Below are positions 47,846-61,582 of a stretch of 64,000 bases of DNA, one piece after another. The position numbers and the translations under genes were made by a program. The notes under the pieces are model-generated. The model saw only the letters and a program-made list of their open reading frames with translations, made no database searches and was not told where the DNA came from. Numbering within the stretch: position 1 is the first letter of the stretch; each line of letters opens with the position of its first letter. The stretch is from Cololabis saira (lineage: Eukaryota > Chordata > Actinopteri > Beloniformes > Belonidae): positions 466,001-530,000 of the forward strand of contig NC_084590.1 in assembly GCF_033807715.1 (NCBI RefSeq), given 5' to 3'.

Positions 47846-49836
47846 AAGACAACTCCCCAGACCCATGATTTCCTAATTAAAGTGCACTTGAATTTTCAGT
47901 ATACATCCAGAGAACCTGATTTTATACTGATTTTAAGGAGTGAACAGCATGAGTGTCTTCACTGCAGAAACATAAAACACAAGTTAGGGTAATGGGAATA
48001 GGGGAATTACAAAAAACTGCTCAACATGATGGCAGCCTCTGACATGTACACTAATGTATCATTAGCAGCAGCATTTCTAACAATTAAAGTGGATATGTTC
48101 AAATGCATTCATATCCCAGCATAAAGATTTATGTGTGGGGCTCTCAGATGTTTTCAGTACAAATTGTACTGATTCAATACACTTGTAGATGATCTGAGGC
48201 ACAGTAGGTTTTCCATTTAGCATGAAGTCTGTGTTACCATCTTTTTAATAACTAACCCTACTGGGAACAAGATCTAAGCTACACACACGCACACACGCAC
48301 ACACGCACGCACGCACGCACAAGCCAGTCATTCTCACATCAAAATTACTAATTTTGTGCTAATCCAGGAGAAACTACAACATCTTATTCCAGAAGCTTCA
48401 TTAGTGCTTCAAAGTGCAAAAGTACATTAGTTTGAAGGTACATTTACTGTCTACATTTACTGAAGGTACAACTACAGTCCTTGACTGATCATTAATTTTA
48501 TATTCAATATTTATGTATTTATTTACCACCATTAAAGAACAGTAAATAAAAATTACTTTGTGAATGTTTAGTAAACACCAAAAACATTAAAAACATTTCT
48601 TCTTCTTTTAAAAAAAATTCAAAACAAAGAATTGATAATAACCAAAAATAATATGCAGAATATACATTTAAATAATTAAATAATAACCAAACTGACCAGA
48701 GACTAAATTAATATTGGACATTCCCAAAACCTAATTTTCTTTACTGGAATTATTTTTGCTTTTTTGAAAGTAATTGATCAACGTATTCGGAAATTAACCT
48801 GAGGAAATCATGTGCACCCACAGTTTGATATGTAAAACCAAAAATAAACAGCACTATTAACAGTAACTGCAAAACTGTTTAACATAAGTGCCTATCTCAA
48901 AGATTGCAGAAACCTGGGTTTCCAGGCAGATTCAATGCAGATTGGGAGTGAGAAAGAGTGATCCGATTCACTCAGCAACTTCCCTTCACTATCAGTGGCA
49001 ACAGAGTGAATCTGCTGCTGCTCAAGAGCATGCTAGCATTAGTGCCAGCATAGTTTAAGATTTATTATCTGAGGGCACGTCCAGGCAAGGAATCCATGAA
49101 TGTACATTGCTCAGATACCTGTATTAGACATCAGAAATCTGCATCAGTTAAAGTCATTCTACTCTTATTCATCACCTGTTGTTTACATTCCTGCAGAGCA
49201 ATTTAGCTATTTTATTCATTCTAATGTCATTTTTTACACACCCCCAATGTTTTTCTCAACAACCCTGCAGATCTTGTCTTTCACACAGTTCTATCATTTA
49301 CTCTTTCCATTCCACTCTCCGGCCTCAAACCACACTTTCCTGTCCTGTTACTGACATTGTTCCAGCTCCAAGGGAAGACTAGGTTTAAGGTGAAAAAAAT
49401 AAGAAAGAGAGTCTTAACCAAGGACAATGTATTATCACTACAACCAAAGCAACAGAAAACACACAACCTTTTAAAGTAGAACAATTTCATTTCACAATTT
49501 CATTTCATTCATCAACTCTCCACAGAACTTTGATACATGAGACATTAAGCAAACAAGATTACTAACTAACAGCAAGATGACAAGCACTCCAGTTAAAAAA
49601 CAAGAATAAAAGGCAGACAGAAAGAAAAACTGTGCCAGCAGAAGTAAACAGCACAGGGATGACAAAAGGTCAGCTGTTTTCATTAGAACTTTATTGGCTT
49701 GCTAAAATGTTAAGCATTAATCCAACGCAATCAAACAACGACACAGCCATAAATCTTTTTTTCAGCAAACACAGAGTTTTCCTGGATATTATCGATTATC
49801 ATTATCAGTATCGACAAAATAATGGCATACATCAAC
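47846..49836. other. nothing recognised apart from a CACG microsatellite
   Basis: This is AT-rich sequence with a (CA)n/(CGCA)n run at 48281-48322. No supported exon is seen. Confidence 0.45.
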
Positions 49837-51451
49837 TAGGCTTGGGCGATAAACCGAAAATGTACCGTTACCAACATTCACTGGGATGACCTACATCAAT
49901 TTTCCCATGTCGGTAAATTCTGTGTTTTGATAAAAAAAACAAAATAAACATCTTTTTGTCTGTTTTGACTGTGCGCTGATAGGCTAGTTTCATTCCCCTT
50001 TAAAGGTGACCTATTATGGCATTTAATGTATATTTTAAACAGGCCTTGAATGTCTTAAAAACAATCTAAAGCTTGTTTTTTCTACATAAATCATAAATCC
50101 AGCCTGTGGGCCCTGTCACTAGTTTTACCGCTTCTAACCTCATTTTCTGCGCCTCATTTTTAGGGAAGGGGGGGGTATGATAATGAGGCTCTGTGCTGAT
50201 TGGCTCCCTGAATGACGTGTAGCAGGGGAGGAGAATAAACCTTGCTCCGCCAGAGCAGCCCGAGCCTGTAAATTATCACAACACTGAATTTTCACAAATG
50301 GAAACTTTATTGTTAAAAAAATAAAATATGAGTTGTATATAAATAACATTTATGCACTATTTAAGCCGGATCTACCCGGCGGATGCTGAATGCTGGCCCC
50401 GGAGCCACGCCGGGCGCCCGGGAGCAGCGCTGCTGGAGCAGCGCGCATCACCGCGGCTTTAACGGGGGGATCTGACCGGTTCCGACCGGCCGGGACCGCA
50501 GGAACCGGCCTGGACTGGTAGCAGGGACTCCCGGGGACCGACCAGCCGAATTTCAGCCGGATCTGCCCGGCGGATGCTGCGCAACGGGCGCCCGGCGCAC
50601 AGATCCGCTCCGGGGCGCATCCGCGGCGCATCGCACGTTACCGGTGATCAAACCGACAGATTTGCCTGAAAACCTCGTAGGGTGAAGCTGGTCCAGCCTG
50701 GGACAGACCCCCGAGGACCCAGCTCCCAAACCGCCCGGGAACCTGGATGATTTAACCCGGATCCGCTCCGCCGCGGCGCCGCGTCCGACTGGCTGAAGGA
50801 AGCACCGCTCCAGCTCCGTAGAGAGCTGGTTGTGGGCGTGGTTTCAGCAGCGGAGGCCGAACCTCTGGAAATCTGCTCCCGTCGTGACGTCACGACGGGA
50901 GCAGATTTTAATCGGCTCAAAAAAAACCATGTGACACTGGGGGACTCTGTCCGGCGGGGGTCAGAGACCTTGCAGAATTCCATGGTATTTTGTCTCCCCT
51001 GTGTTGGCAGGGTGAGGGGAGACCACTTTATATATGTTAAAACAAGAAAAAACGTGTTTTTCACAAAAGGTCCCCTTTAAGACAAGCGTGTGTGTCTAAT
51101 CAAGTGACTCCACCCATCTAGTCTGACATACAGTAACAGGGCTGTCTCGTGTGAGACTCGCGCATTTCAACAAGTTCACGCACTCTGACGCCACACATGG
51201 CATTTCTTATGCTGAGAAATTAACTTCACCGTGCAGAAACTCCAACGGCTCATCTTACAAACGAGTCACAGCACGCTGCCGTGCGCTGAGCTCTCAGCTC
51301 AGAGCAGCTGTCTGGAGTTACCAACCAATCAGCCAATCTGAAAATAGAATATTTTTGTTGTCGGCTAAGGGTTAACATACATTTATCTTTATCGAGGTAA
51401 AACTGCCTAATTTATCGTGATATTGATTTGAGGTCATATCGCCCAGCCCTG
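49837..51451. mobile_element. hAT-type element interrupted by a TTAA element
   Basis: The ends are TAGGCTTGGGCGATAAACCG and CATATCGCCCAGCCCTG. The flanks ACATCAAC and ACATCCAC form an 8-bp duplication with one mismatch. The interior is split by 50004-51076. Confidence 0.75.
50004..51076. mobile_element. TTAA-flanked DNA element, first family, copy 2
   Basis: The ends AGGTGACCTATTATGG and ACAAAAGGTCCCCT sit between TTAA at 50000-50003 and 51077-51080. Both outer ~100 bp match 16179-18501. The middle (50370-50860) is very GC-rich and differs from copy 1. It holds an unoccupied TTAA at 51037-51040 and the 40-bp palindrome at 50869-50908. Confidence 0.8.
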
Positions 51452-51707
51452 ACATCCACCATGATGTTTACATTATAAAATAATATGATGAAATTTTCTG
51501 TCATTCTCAAGAACATAAACATTAAGACTGTATGTACAACTTCAGGTAATCTTTTTCTCCCTTCACTCTGGGACGTTATTCCAATAATGGATGCCGCCAC
51601 ATCCCCACCCATCAAAACTATGGATGTATATGGACTGAGGAGACGGCTCATCAATTCAATTATTGTACAATGATCATCATTATTATTATAAATATTATGG
51701 TGTTAAG

Positions 51708-53126
51708 TAGGGCTGAACGATTTTTGAACGTAATCTAATTGCGATTTTTTTCCTCAATATTGCGATTGCGATTTAATATGCGATTATTTTTTCAAGGTCC
51801 TGTTCTCATGCATTTTTCAACTACACAAGGAATAAATCTTGTGTAGAAAAGTCTTTTTTATAATAAACAATGTCAGATTTATTTAAGCACAGATTACAAC
51901 AATAAAGAAAACAAATCTGTGGCTTTACCTTTAACACGTCTACACACGTCTGTACACACCAGTGTTATGGGTCGTTCTCTCTGAACCCAATCACACGACA
52001 CCAAACCGGGTTAAACTTTAGCCAAAACGAGGCGTAGTTTAATAGAAAAACACAGAAAAACTCCCACAGGGAACAAAAAAACCTTCCTCACAGGAAACTC
52101 AGAACGTCTTCACAAGTAAATCACAGGGAGAAAAAAAACCACCAGCAAACTAACAAACAAACCAACAAAGCTCAGAGTTAACAAAACGAATCAGCAGTGA
52201 ACAACTGGCAGCCCCGCTGTTTAACCTTTCCTCCTGAAGCCTGAATTATGGTTCCGCGTTAAATCGACGGCGTAGGCTCTGCGTTGGTGTAACGCGGAAC
52301 CATAAATCAGCCTTGATGAGCTGACGAGCTGCAGGTGTTTATTTGTTTATTTGTTTATTTGATTGGATCCCCATTAGCAGCTGCACAGCAGCTACTAATC
52401 TTCCTGGGGTCCACCCATAAGTTCACATAGAGTAATGAAACAGTTCAACTAAAATACAAATTATCGTGATAAGGAAAAACTTACACTAATGATGACAGCA
52501 ACCATTGCAGCAATAATTAAAACTATGATAACAATTAAGTAAAATTACAAAACAAAAAAACAGAAGCAACAAGAAAAAAATACTACCCAATAATAAATAA
52601 ATAAAATGAAACAGAAATAATTATCTCATACATCAACTTAAGGAATAAAACAGTAACAATAATCTTAATCATCATCATCTGCGAGTGTGTATGTGTTTCT
52701 GCCCGTGCCCTCGTCGTGTGCATTCTACCTATTACTATATATTACTATGGGCTGTCAGATGACATTTCAGTGTGTGGCTCACAGTGACTCCACTGTCCGC
52801 GCCGCGCGCCCGGCTCGTGCTCGCCGCCGCGCGCCCGGGTCGTGCTCGCCGCCACGCCAACTCCGCGCTCATATATTTGATACATTTATAAAGCCCATAT
52901 ATTTATAAAGCCCCGCCTGGCCGAGCCCTAACACTGAGGCCATGGTAGCCATGGTTACGCAGCGCTGTGACTTGTTTTCCCAGCCGGCTCTGCTCTTCCC
53001 GCTCTGCTCATTCGCACAATACATGACCAGATCACGTGACTGGTCAAATCGCAGCCTTTGCAGTTAGAAAATCTTGTTTTGTCACATTGCGATATTATCG
53101 CAAATGCAATTAATCGTTCAACCCTC
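51708..53126. mobile_element. hAT-type element with 8-bp target duplication (GTGTTAAG)
   Basis: The ends are TAGGGCTGAACGATTTTTGA and AATCGTTCAACCCTC. GTGTTAAG flanks both ends (51700-51707, 53127-53134). Inside are GCGATT-rich subterminal repeats, a foldback copy (52239-52316) and a segment with GGATCCCCATTAGCAGCTG...CTTCCTGGGGTCC at 52355-52425, which looks like a LINE fragment. Confidence 0.85.
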
Positions 53127-53134
53127 GTGTTAAG

Positions 53135-55550
53135 CGCTTAAATAACATCAACAGATTTTTGGGGAAAATCTGAAAATATGCTTTGATAGGCCGGTAAAAT
53201 ATCCAAAATGTTACAAAAAGACAAACCTGCTCAACGAAGCATCCCCAAAACAGACCAACAGCACACAAACATTCACAGAGCTCCTGCCCTGCTGGCTTGG
53301 AAGTGCACACAGATGAAGTGTAAGACCAGATGAAATGGGATTACCATTTATCTTTTTAATCTAAGTGGAGGTGTGGAGGTGTGTATACAACAGAGAAGGA
53401 TTAGGATGTGGGTGAGTCAGCACTGTGGTGCATAAACATGAACGAGCAATTGTGTCCTCAGCTGGTGTCGAGCACACGTCCTCATGGAGTACTCAGTGCA
53501 GTATGAAGCCGCTCAAAGTGACTTATGAGGCAGATTGTAGCAGCTTCTAAGGTATTTTGTTTGTATAATATATAGTTAACATCCATCTTACATACACAGT
53601 GTCCCTCAAAAACCACAACAATGAATATATCACATAGCTCAACTGTTTTGGTTGAATCTTTGGCATGTCTGCAAGAAACAACTATTTTATGAAACCCTTG
53701 TTGCAAGTACAATAATTATAGTCATTTGAAGACTTCCCATCTCTTCCAACGCATCTATGAAAATGACAGTGAAGCTAGTCTGGTTGATTCATATGCAGGG
53801 AAGTTTCCAGGCCAACAAAAGTCAAGGCTGTAATAGCAGGGCAGCAACCACAGAATAAATTCACTCAACATTTATTCCCAGCAGGGTGGTGCTCATTGTA
53901 CCTCTTGGCTAGTTTTAGGATGTGGGAAAGGAGCAGCTGCAGAAAACTAAGCATGCTTACACACTCTGTTCAGTGTTTATCCACAAACACTCCAGTAAAA
54001 CATACTCATACCTATAGTTACCTCTATTCTGCTAGAACATATCAGCATAACTTCAACACAGCACACTTGATACATTCTCTATCCCTGTAACAAATTACAG
54101 CAAAATTATGAAGAGTCTCTGTACCGTTGACAGTGTACGTACATCCTTATTAACTCAATTAAAATGGCAACTGATTAGTCTCAATTAAGGTATACTGTAT
54201 ATTCCACAATGTAAATACAACCCCATACGAAAAACTGAGATCATGACACTGAAAGAGTGAGTTCAATCAATCTTCACTGAGCTTCATAGCATTTCATCAA
54301 TTGTATTTTATTACCGGACTTAACTGCCCTTGTACTTTACCTGAACTGATCTAAACACTAATCATCTATGAACTATACACTTGTTTGTTTCCTGGTAGTT
54401 TTTATATGCTCTCAGCTGTTACTCTCAGTTGTTGTAATAATACAATAACTATCAGTATCTGTATTTCAAATACAGATAGGACCCAATTATGGTTTGAACT
54501 TTGTTTTCACACACACCCTCTCCATTCTAGCTTAGATAAATGACATAGTGTCCTTATTTATTCAACAAAACTGTAATCTATCTGTTATTTGTCAATATCC
54601 GCCTCATTTTCAGACATGAGATGGTCCAGATCGTTTTTATATGAATATATTAAATTAACATAGGACCAGGTGTACTTTCTTGTTGCTGTGACTATATGTG
54701 TCACAATGAAATGTTCTAAATGAAAAACTTCAAGTGTAGTGTCACCAGGACAGTGCTCTAGAAAAACTGCTTAGATATTACACTCCAATTTCATGTGGAA
54801 CCTTCACAATGTTCCACTAAGAATTTAAAAAATAATGACTACATTTATAGATAACGGTTTTTGAATTGTGTATCAGCAGTCTCTCATAAAGACTAAAGTC
54901 TTGTGACCGAGCCTTACCATGTCTCCAGAAATTACTCCAAAGGCAATGAATCCGCTTTTAACTGCTCTTTTATTAGGACCTTATGCACCTTGTTCCCACT
55001 TTAGTGTGATGCACTATCTGTGCGTGGCGTTATCAAAGCAAAAAGTCCAAAATCCTAGCTGTATCTTGGTGTTCTGGTTTATACAGCAGTCCAGTGATGC
55101 CAGGTTTCTTTTTTTTTTTTTACATGTCCCAGTTAAAGTGTGAGACAAGGAACAACTGGCCCTCATCGATATGAGCAAGTTATGCAAGCATAGTAACTTT
55201 ATATACACAGAATTACTGGGAACATTTAATCCTTTTCTCGTGGTCGTACTTGCTCAATTCAAAATGTAATATATACACCATAATTACATATTTTGGCCAA
55301 ACATTTAAAAGTTATTTAAAAAGTGGCTTCAGTTAACAAAAAGACAGGAATTGGTGCACTGGCCTGCCTCCACTTGTAAGTTACTAAACCCACCCAAACT
55401 GTATCCATGAATGAACTGAAATAACTAAATAAACCATTCAAAGATAGTTGGAACCCCAAAAAAATTCTGCTGTAGCCATTTATATTAGAGAGTTCCCTGT
55501 TGGCCTTGTCCTGACACTGCGATGATTTAACATCCACACTATAGCATTTT
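53135..55550. other. nothing recognised
   Basis: This is AT-rich sequence without a supported exon, repeat family or RNA gene. Confidence 0.45.
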
Positions 55551-55554
55551 TAAT

Positions 55555-56170
55555 CAATTAAAGCTGCAAGCAGCTTTTATCAGGCCCTTGGACCTATAGC
55601 CACCGCCCTCCGGGTGACACCACATTCCGGGTCAAATTCCCTTCAAAGAATGCTTCTCTTTACAAAACAGATATTCTTGTATAATGGTTTAAAATAGTCG
55701 TCAAAATTCAACTGTTTACTGAAAAAAAGAATCATGAATATTTTGACATATACGTATATTATATTTCTACTAAGTTTGACGACAATTACTGAAATATAAC
55801 TCCAAAATTAAAATACATCACTGTGTACTGTTTGAGCTCATTAAATCCTGTGAGTTTCATTCAGATCAGTCAGTGTAAACAGTGTTTGTGATGAGTTTCT
55901 AAGTTGAACAAACAACGCATGGCAGAAATATGATCATCGGTTATGAATTCATATTTAAAAAAAATATAGAGTAATTACGCTCTTCTATATTGCAGTGTAT
56001 GAAATATTTGCCTTTGTGAAAGGGATCTGAGGGATCCCTTTCACAGAGGGCCCTAATACTCAGGCCCTAATAATAATCATCATCATCATCATCATCATCA
56101 TCATAAATAATAATAATCATCATAAATAATAATCATAATAGGCCCCTGCACCCTCAGTGCTCAGGCCCAA
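55555..56170. repeat. dispersed repeat (AAAGCTGCAAGCAGC...GGCCCTAATA) with (CAT)n
   Basis: It starts AAAGCTGCAAGCAGCTTTTATC and ends with GGCCCTAATACTCAGGCCCT and an ATC/AAT simple-repeat tail (about 56075-56135). The AAGCTGCAAGCAGC end recurs, reversed, at about 63786-63800. Confidence 0.65.
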
Positions 56171-58910
56171 ATGACAGTTGGTTGGGCCATATCAGCAGTT
56201 TTACAGATTTTCAAGTTAAAGAAAAATTGCTTCCTTGTTGGGGAAGTGTTTTTAATTACAATACTGCAATTTAATGTATTTTTAAACATTCGAATTCTAT
56301 ACATAGTCGATCCAAAAAAACAAAATAACTGTTGAATGTCGCAAAAACCTATTAACGCTTTCATTAACTTGTTTTTCAGACATGCCGATAGTCCCGTTTG
56401 GTGCAAATTACTAATGGATACACTTTTTTCATATTTGCATGTCTCTGGCATCTCTTGATGTGATGTAATCGGTCAAACTCTGATGTTATTTTGTGACTCA
56501 TTTATATGATGTACTTTGGCTATAATGCAACCTAATCATTCTGCATTACATAAGGGCTTTGCATTTGAATAATTATTTGTATAAACATCCGCTTACTTCT
56601 GTTGACTATTTTTGCAAGAACAGCAACCGGCGGTCGCTATAATTTGTCCAAAACTATAGATGTTTTCTTGTTGGAAGTCGAGAACTTTTTCTTCTATTCT
56701 TTGAAGAGATGTCTCACAAGATGAAATATGGAGAGTTACAGGGATGCGGAGCAAGAACTCGGAGAGCTACAATCATAAAAAGATAAGGAGAACACTGTTG
56801 CAATTTCAGAATTGACACGTCTGTTTTGCGAAAAAGTGTAACGGTAACCCACTTATTGTGCAGGAGGTAAGGTACACCCTGAATAATACTGCAATCCATC
56901 ACAGATTAAGAGTACATTTATGAAACAAAATTTGATCTTGCTGTCACTGACCCAAGGAAAGAAAACCCTGAGACTCCCCAAAAGCACCATTACCAGTTTA
57001 GATGCATGTCCGGTTTCCAGGTTCAGCACTGGCTACTTAGCCACATCTTCTATCATCTTTACAAATGAAGGAAAGGGGACTGTGTGGCAATAAGACAGAA
57101 GCTAAGCCATGACTATAGTCTTTGGGTTTGACACATCCATAACTGGGGCAGCAAGAAAGCAAAAACAATATTCTCCAAAACGCCAAGCTATTTCTTTACA
57201 ATCAATAAATACTTAGCATTGCGTTGGTAAAATTACTGTTGGTATTTTACCAGCTAGGCACTAAAATCACTACTTTTGGATATGTGGACATTTTTTTTTT
57301 TAGCTTGGTACAAAATATAGAAGTACTGTTGTCCAGTTTAAGACTAAACTTTTCAGGGACACATTTTGTTCAAAACCCATACATGCAACCTTTATTCCAC
57401 ACATGAATTTAGTATTAAGTATTTAAGTATTTATAGTGTAAGCTGTAAATATTTAAAGTGTAGGCAACTCTTCAAACCATAGACTGCTCCCTTCCAGATT
57501 TCAATCACTAAACCAGTGTTTTACCCAGGTCTTTAATTTGTATTATGTGTTAACTTTCATCACCAACACCATCCTTTAGCTGGCTTCCACAAATTTAACA
57601 AAACAGATCCAAGGTCATTAACAGGACAGGCCCATCCAAGCATTTCCTATGGCAAAGAACATTCATGTGAGTACACGTGCATGTATGACTCTGATCTTTC
57701 CTGTTGAGGGTTTAAGGATGTGCAGATGTTGGCATTACCCAGTCAGGTGTGTCCCATGGGCCTTTTTCCCAGGATCCACCAGACATGAAGGTGAGACTCG
57801 GAAAGCCTTCACCCTATCAACACATCTGTCACACATCCGCAACAATAGAGTTCTCAAAGTAGGGTGAATGAATAACAAAGCTTTTCAACATTTGTGATCC
57901 ATAATTCCTTTCTGTTTGCTATAACTTATATGCAAAGTGATCTGTAATAGGGATCCGTTATCATGACAATGTAAGACTAGTATTTAAATCAGATAAATAG
58001 TCAAACATGCTGAAACTTGTAAACTCAATCATATTTTCTCTTTGTGAAACCCTTGAAGCTCAGGGAAAGAATTGTGGCAAGATTGGCTAAATTGCCTTTG
58101 TTTTTCCACCTATAATTATCTTAATATTCTAAAACAAACATGCACATTTCACAAACCCCAGTATTGTGTCTGAGTCTACATAAAGACACAATGTCAAAGG
58201 AAAAATATCCATCCATGAGGTAGAAGGCACAACTTTATTGGAAAAAAGGTAAGTTGTTCTAACCAAAAAACTGTGCTGCCACACTTGCTGCAACCCTGAG
58301 CTGCTGTGAGTCGCAAACAAATACTGGAACTTGGTACTAAGATTAACAAATTGCCCCCAAGTTTTTGCACCACATTATTCCAGTGAAACTAAATACATCT
58401 AACCACACAGTACTCAAATGGGGGGCTTCAGAAAAATATATTGACAAGGACAAATCGAGGTATGTTTTGTCACTGGTTGGACAATGGTGCAGAATGACAA
58501 ATGCTAATCAATGTGCAATAAACAATCTTTTTGAAACAGCTATAAAGGTTCTTGACATTATACATGAAATCAACCCATGTTTGTGAACGTGATGCCATCT
58601 TTCCAGTCCTGTTTTATAGCAATCGTCAATGCCAATGACATTGACATTCAAAGGAGCATACCAAACTCAGAGCAGAGACATGGTTAACTTGACCCTTGAG
58701 AGTTTTCTTACCCATGTTTATATGGATCAGAGTTAGCCGTGGATACCAGCTCCTACAGCCAATCTACACAAGAGGAGCTGCTGAGGAATTTCTATGACGG
58801 AACCTCCCATTTCAAATGTCATTTTGGTGATGAAATCAGAGAAAAACACTGCGTTTAGGTGATGCTGGATTAGTACTAGTTAGAACAAACTGCTGATTGC
58901 TTCACAGCAT
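56171..58910. other. nothing recognised
   Basis: This is AT-rich sequence. Open frames here are short and without domains. Confidence 0.45.
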
Positions 58911-59042
<132 letters not shown>

Positions 59043-59288
59043 ACTGTAAATAACACCTACTGAATCCAATCATAAATAAAGTATTGAATTATTTAGTCTT
59101 CAGAAAAAATTGGTTTTAAACACGCAGGAAAACAGACAATATTGTTTTTTTTAGGACCATGCAACTTTAGGCTAAACCTCAGATGCAGGTGAAAGTAAAT
59201 GAAAGTAAATGTAGATGTCACGTGACTGCCTCGCGTCATGTTAAGTTTATAACGGGGTTAAAGCTCAGATAGGTGCAACCATAGACAC

Positions 59289-59312
<24 letters not shown>
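59289..59312. repeat. (AT)n microsatellite
   Basis: This is a short AT dinucleotide run. Confidence 0.9.
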
Positions 59313-59322
<10 letters not shown>

Positions 59323-59808
59323 GGGTGCAACTGTCCCTCAAGTCTGGCCAGTACCGACCATTTTACACACACTGAACTCCTTTAAACGTTCAAGCTGTGC
59401 ATTTTCAAAATCTCCAGTCTGCACATCCACCCCTGTCCCAGTAGCCTACTGGTACTGGTCCTGGTCCTGCTTCACCACTGTGAAGCTGCTGTAAACTCTG
59501 CCTGACTAACGTCTGCCTAAAAAACAACTTAAACCTGAAAGATTTGATGTTCTGAGCCACAAATCCAGTTGGTTGGTAGTGAAAGTGCCAACTAAAGAGA
59601 CCGGTTCACTGAGGCGTACAGTAGGTTCAACTAAACTAAACTAAACTTACCAGCAAATCTTTTTGATTAGTTTTTTTTCCCCTCAAGAGGGACACGCAGT
59701 GGTAAGCTATAAACGCGCCACAATGCGCAAAAGCATAACTGTCAAAATGTTACTTGCACATGTAACAAGTAGCTACAACACTTTTTTATTTTTATGTATT
59801 ATTTTAAG

Positions 59809-60303
59809 TATCCAAACCGACCAAGGGTAAGCAATAACCGGCTGAAGAAAATACCAGCGAAGACAAACGCAGACAAATCAAACCCTCGCTTACCTGGGAA
59901 CTCTAGTCCTGGAGACTTTTACCGTCCAGACTCAGACGGATCGGGGGAGAGTTTGACTTCAGTCCTTCCGCTGCGTCACTGTCAGTCTCCCTGTCATGGT
60001 GAGAGATACAGCCGGGCTTTTCCTGGTTCTCCTGGTCCTCCCACCACTCCCACCACTCCCAGCGCTTCTTCCACGGTGGAATCTCTCCTGGGCTTCTCCC
60101 ACCCCCCTAGTCCCACACACAGCCCCTCACAGCAGCAGTTACACGGAATAAACGGTGTTAAAGTGGTGAATGTGGGACCAGTTCCCCTCAACCCGCGGTG
60201 GGACCGATGTGGCAATTTCCCCCTTCCTTCTCTGTCATTGAAGAGCAGCACACCCTGTAATACCAGGAAGTTTACAAAAAAAACCTCCCGTTTCAGGGTT
60301 GAT
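59809..60303 (+). CDS. probable coding exon of an unrecognised Ser/Pro-rich protein
   Basis: This is a 165-codon open stretch between a T-rich acceptor (TGTATTATTTTAAG, ending 59808) and a strong donor (GTGAGT at 60304), phase 0 at both ends. Alternatively, an ATG at 59794 could start it. The product is rich in Ser, Pro and Thr, with GSPGPPTTPTTPSASSTVES, SHPPSPTHSPSQQQ and a closing TSRFRVD. Base composition is clearly higher in GC than its surroundings and it contains no transposon motif. RFRV fits the RFxV docking form used by SPAK/OSR1 kinases, but four residues prove little. I do not recognise the gene. It runs opposite to the myosin. Confidence 0.5.
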
Positions 60304-61575
60304 GTGAGTTTATGTTTGCCAAATCATTTTTGAGGGAGGAAATCTTTTTAATATTCTTGTCTATTGAACAAAAATGCTGTTGTCTTCTACTGTCCCCCAC
60401 CAAGTTAATGCTGGGCTTGTATGGAACAACATACACCTTTTCACAATGTCTGCTACTTGCTCATCAAAGCTAAACTAGCCCGTTTACAAACGTATACTGT
60501 AGATGTTTTGTTGGACACTGCACAGGAAAAAAAAGTGTTGAGGTTGGAATCAATCGTTAATATTTGGGAGCCACTCAGGCGAACTGCACTTCCGGTAGTA
60601 ACCGGGTGTAGTCTGGTCTGCAGCTCCCTGCCTGGTGGAGGTGGAGGTGGAGCTGGACGGAGCTCTTCTACCATCTGCTGACGACAGAGTCGTCACTGCA
60701 CCTTCCATCTACTATGGCATCGTTTTTTGTCACAACTGAGACAGACAGCACAGTCCTTTCCTCCACATGACCCACAGAAATTCACAACAGATCTTTTGAT
60801 TTTGGTATTTCACTAAGTTGACTGATATTTTTCTAGTCTTTATCATCTTGTAACTTTTTTCATATAAAGAAAAATACCAGAATCATCTGATATCAAGCTT
60901 ATTCACAAAGTTCATGCAATTCTGCCCTCCGTGATAATAATGATTGTTAGCAGTATCTAGGTAAAACAGAGTGAGAACAGTAAAGGGTGAACCAGCTGGG
61001 CAGCTGGGTGTTCATGCCAGAGCTGGACTGTAACACGGCTGCACTGCCAGAGGGGGGGGTGGTCCATTCACAACCAACTCACACACAGAAACACACACGT
61101 GCACACTCAAATTCCCTCACACACAATTTGTTTCTTGTTGACAAGGCCATGTCAGAGAGTCAGACGACACTGGACGGAAAGCTCGTTCCTGGCTCTCATC
61201 CTCCATCCTCAAACCCCAGAGCCTTTATCTTCTGGACTCTACTTCTGCAGAGTTAATATTAGGCAACATACCGACATAAGCTTTTCTCAGCTAGTTGATG
61301 CCATATTTTACCAGTTTAATTTAAAAACAATCACCTGATTTCACTGGTCTGATGCAGGGGAAGGCACACAAAAATTAGTCCAAAACGTATTTAGAAACAA
61401 AAAAGAAATGTGATGCCTATAAGAAGGATTGATGTGTTTGATTCTTAGTGGTTCAAGCTGCATCCAACACAGAACTTTCCCTGAAACTCATAGATGCAGA
61501 ATGACCTGACCTAAGAGGAATGTGGGAAGAGGAATGTGTGAAGCGGTGCAGAGGAATGTCTTTGTCATTTCCTCC
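60304..61575. other. nothing recognised downstream of the candidate exon
   Basis: No further exon of the plus-strand candidate could be identified. A short GGTGGAGGTGGAGGTGGAGC run is at about 60634-60653. Confidence 0.4.
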
Positions 61576-61582
61576 CATACAG

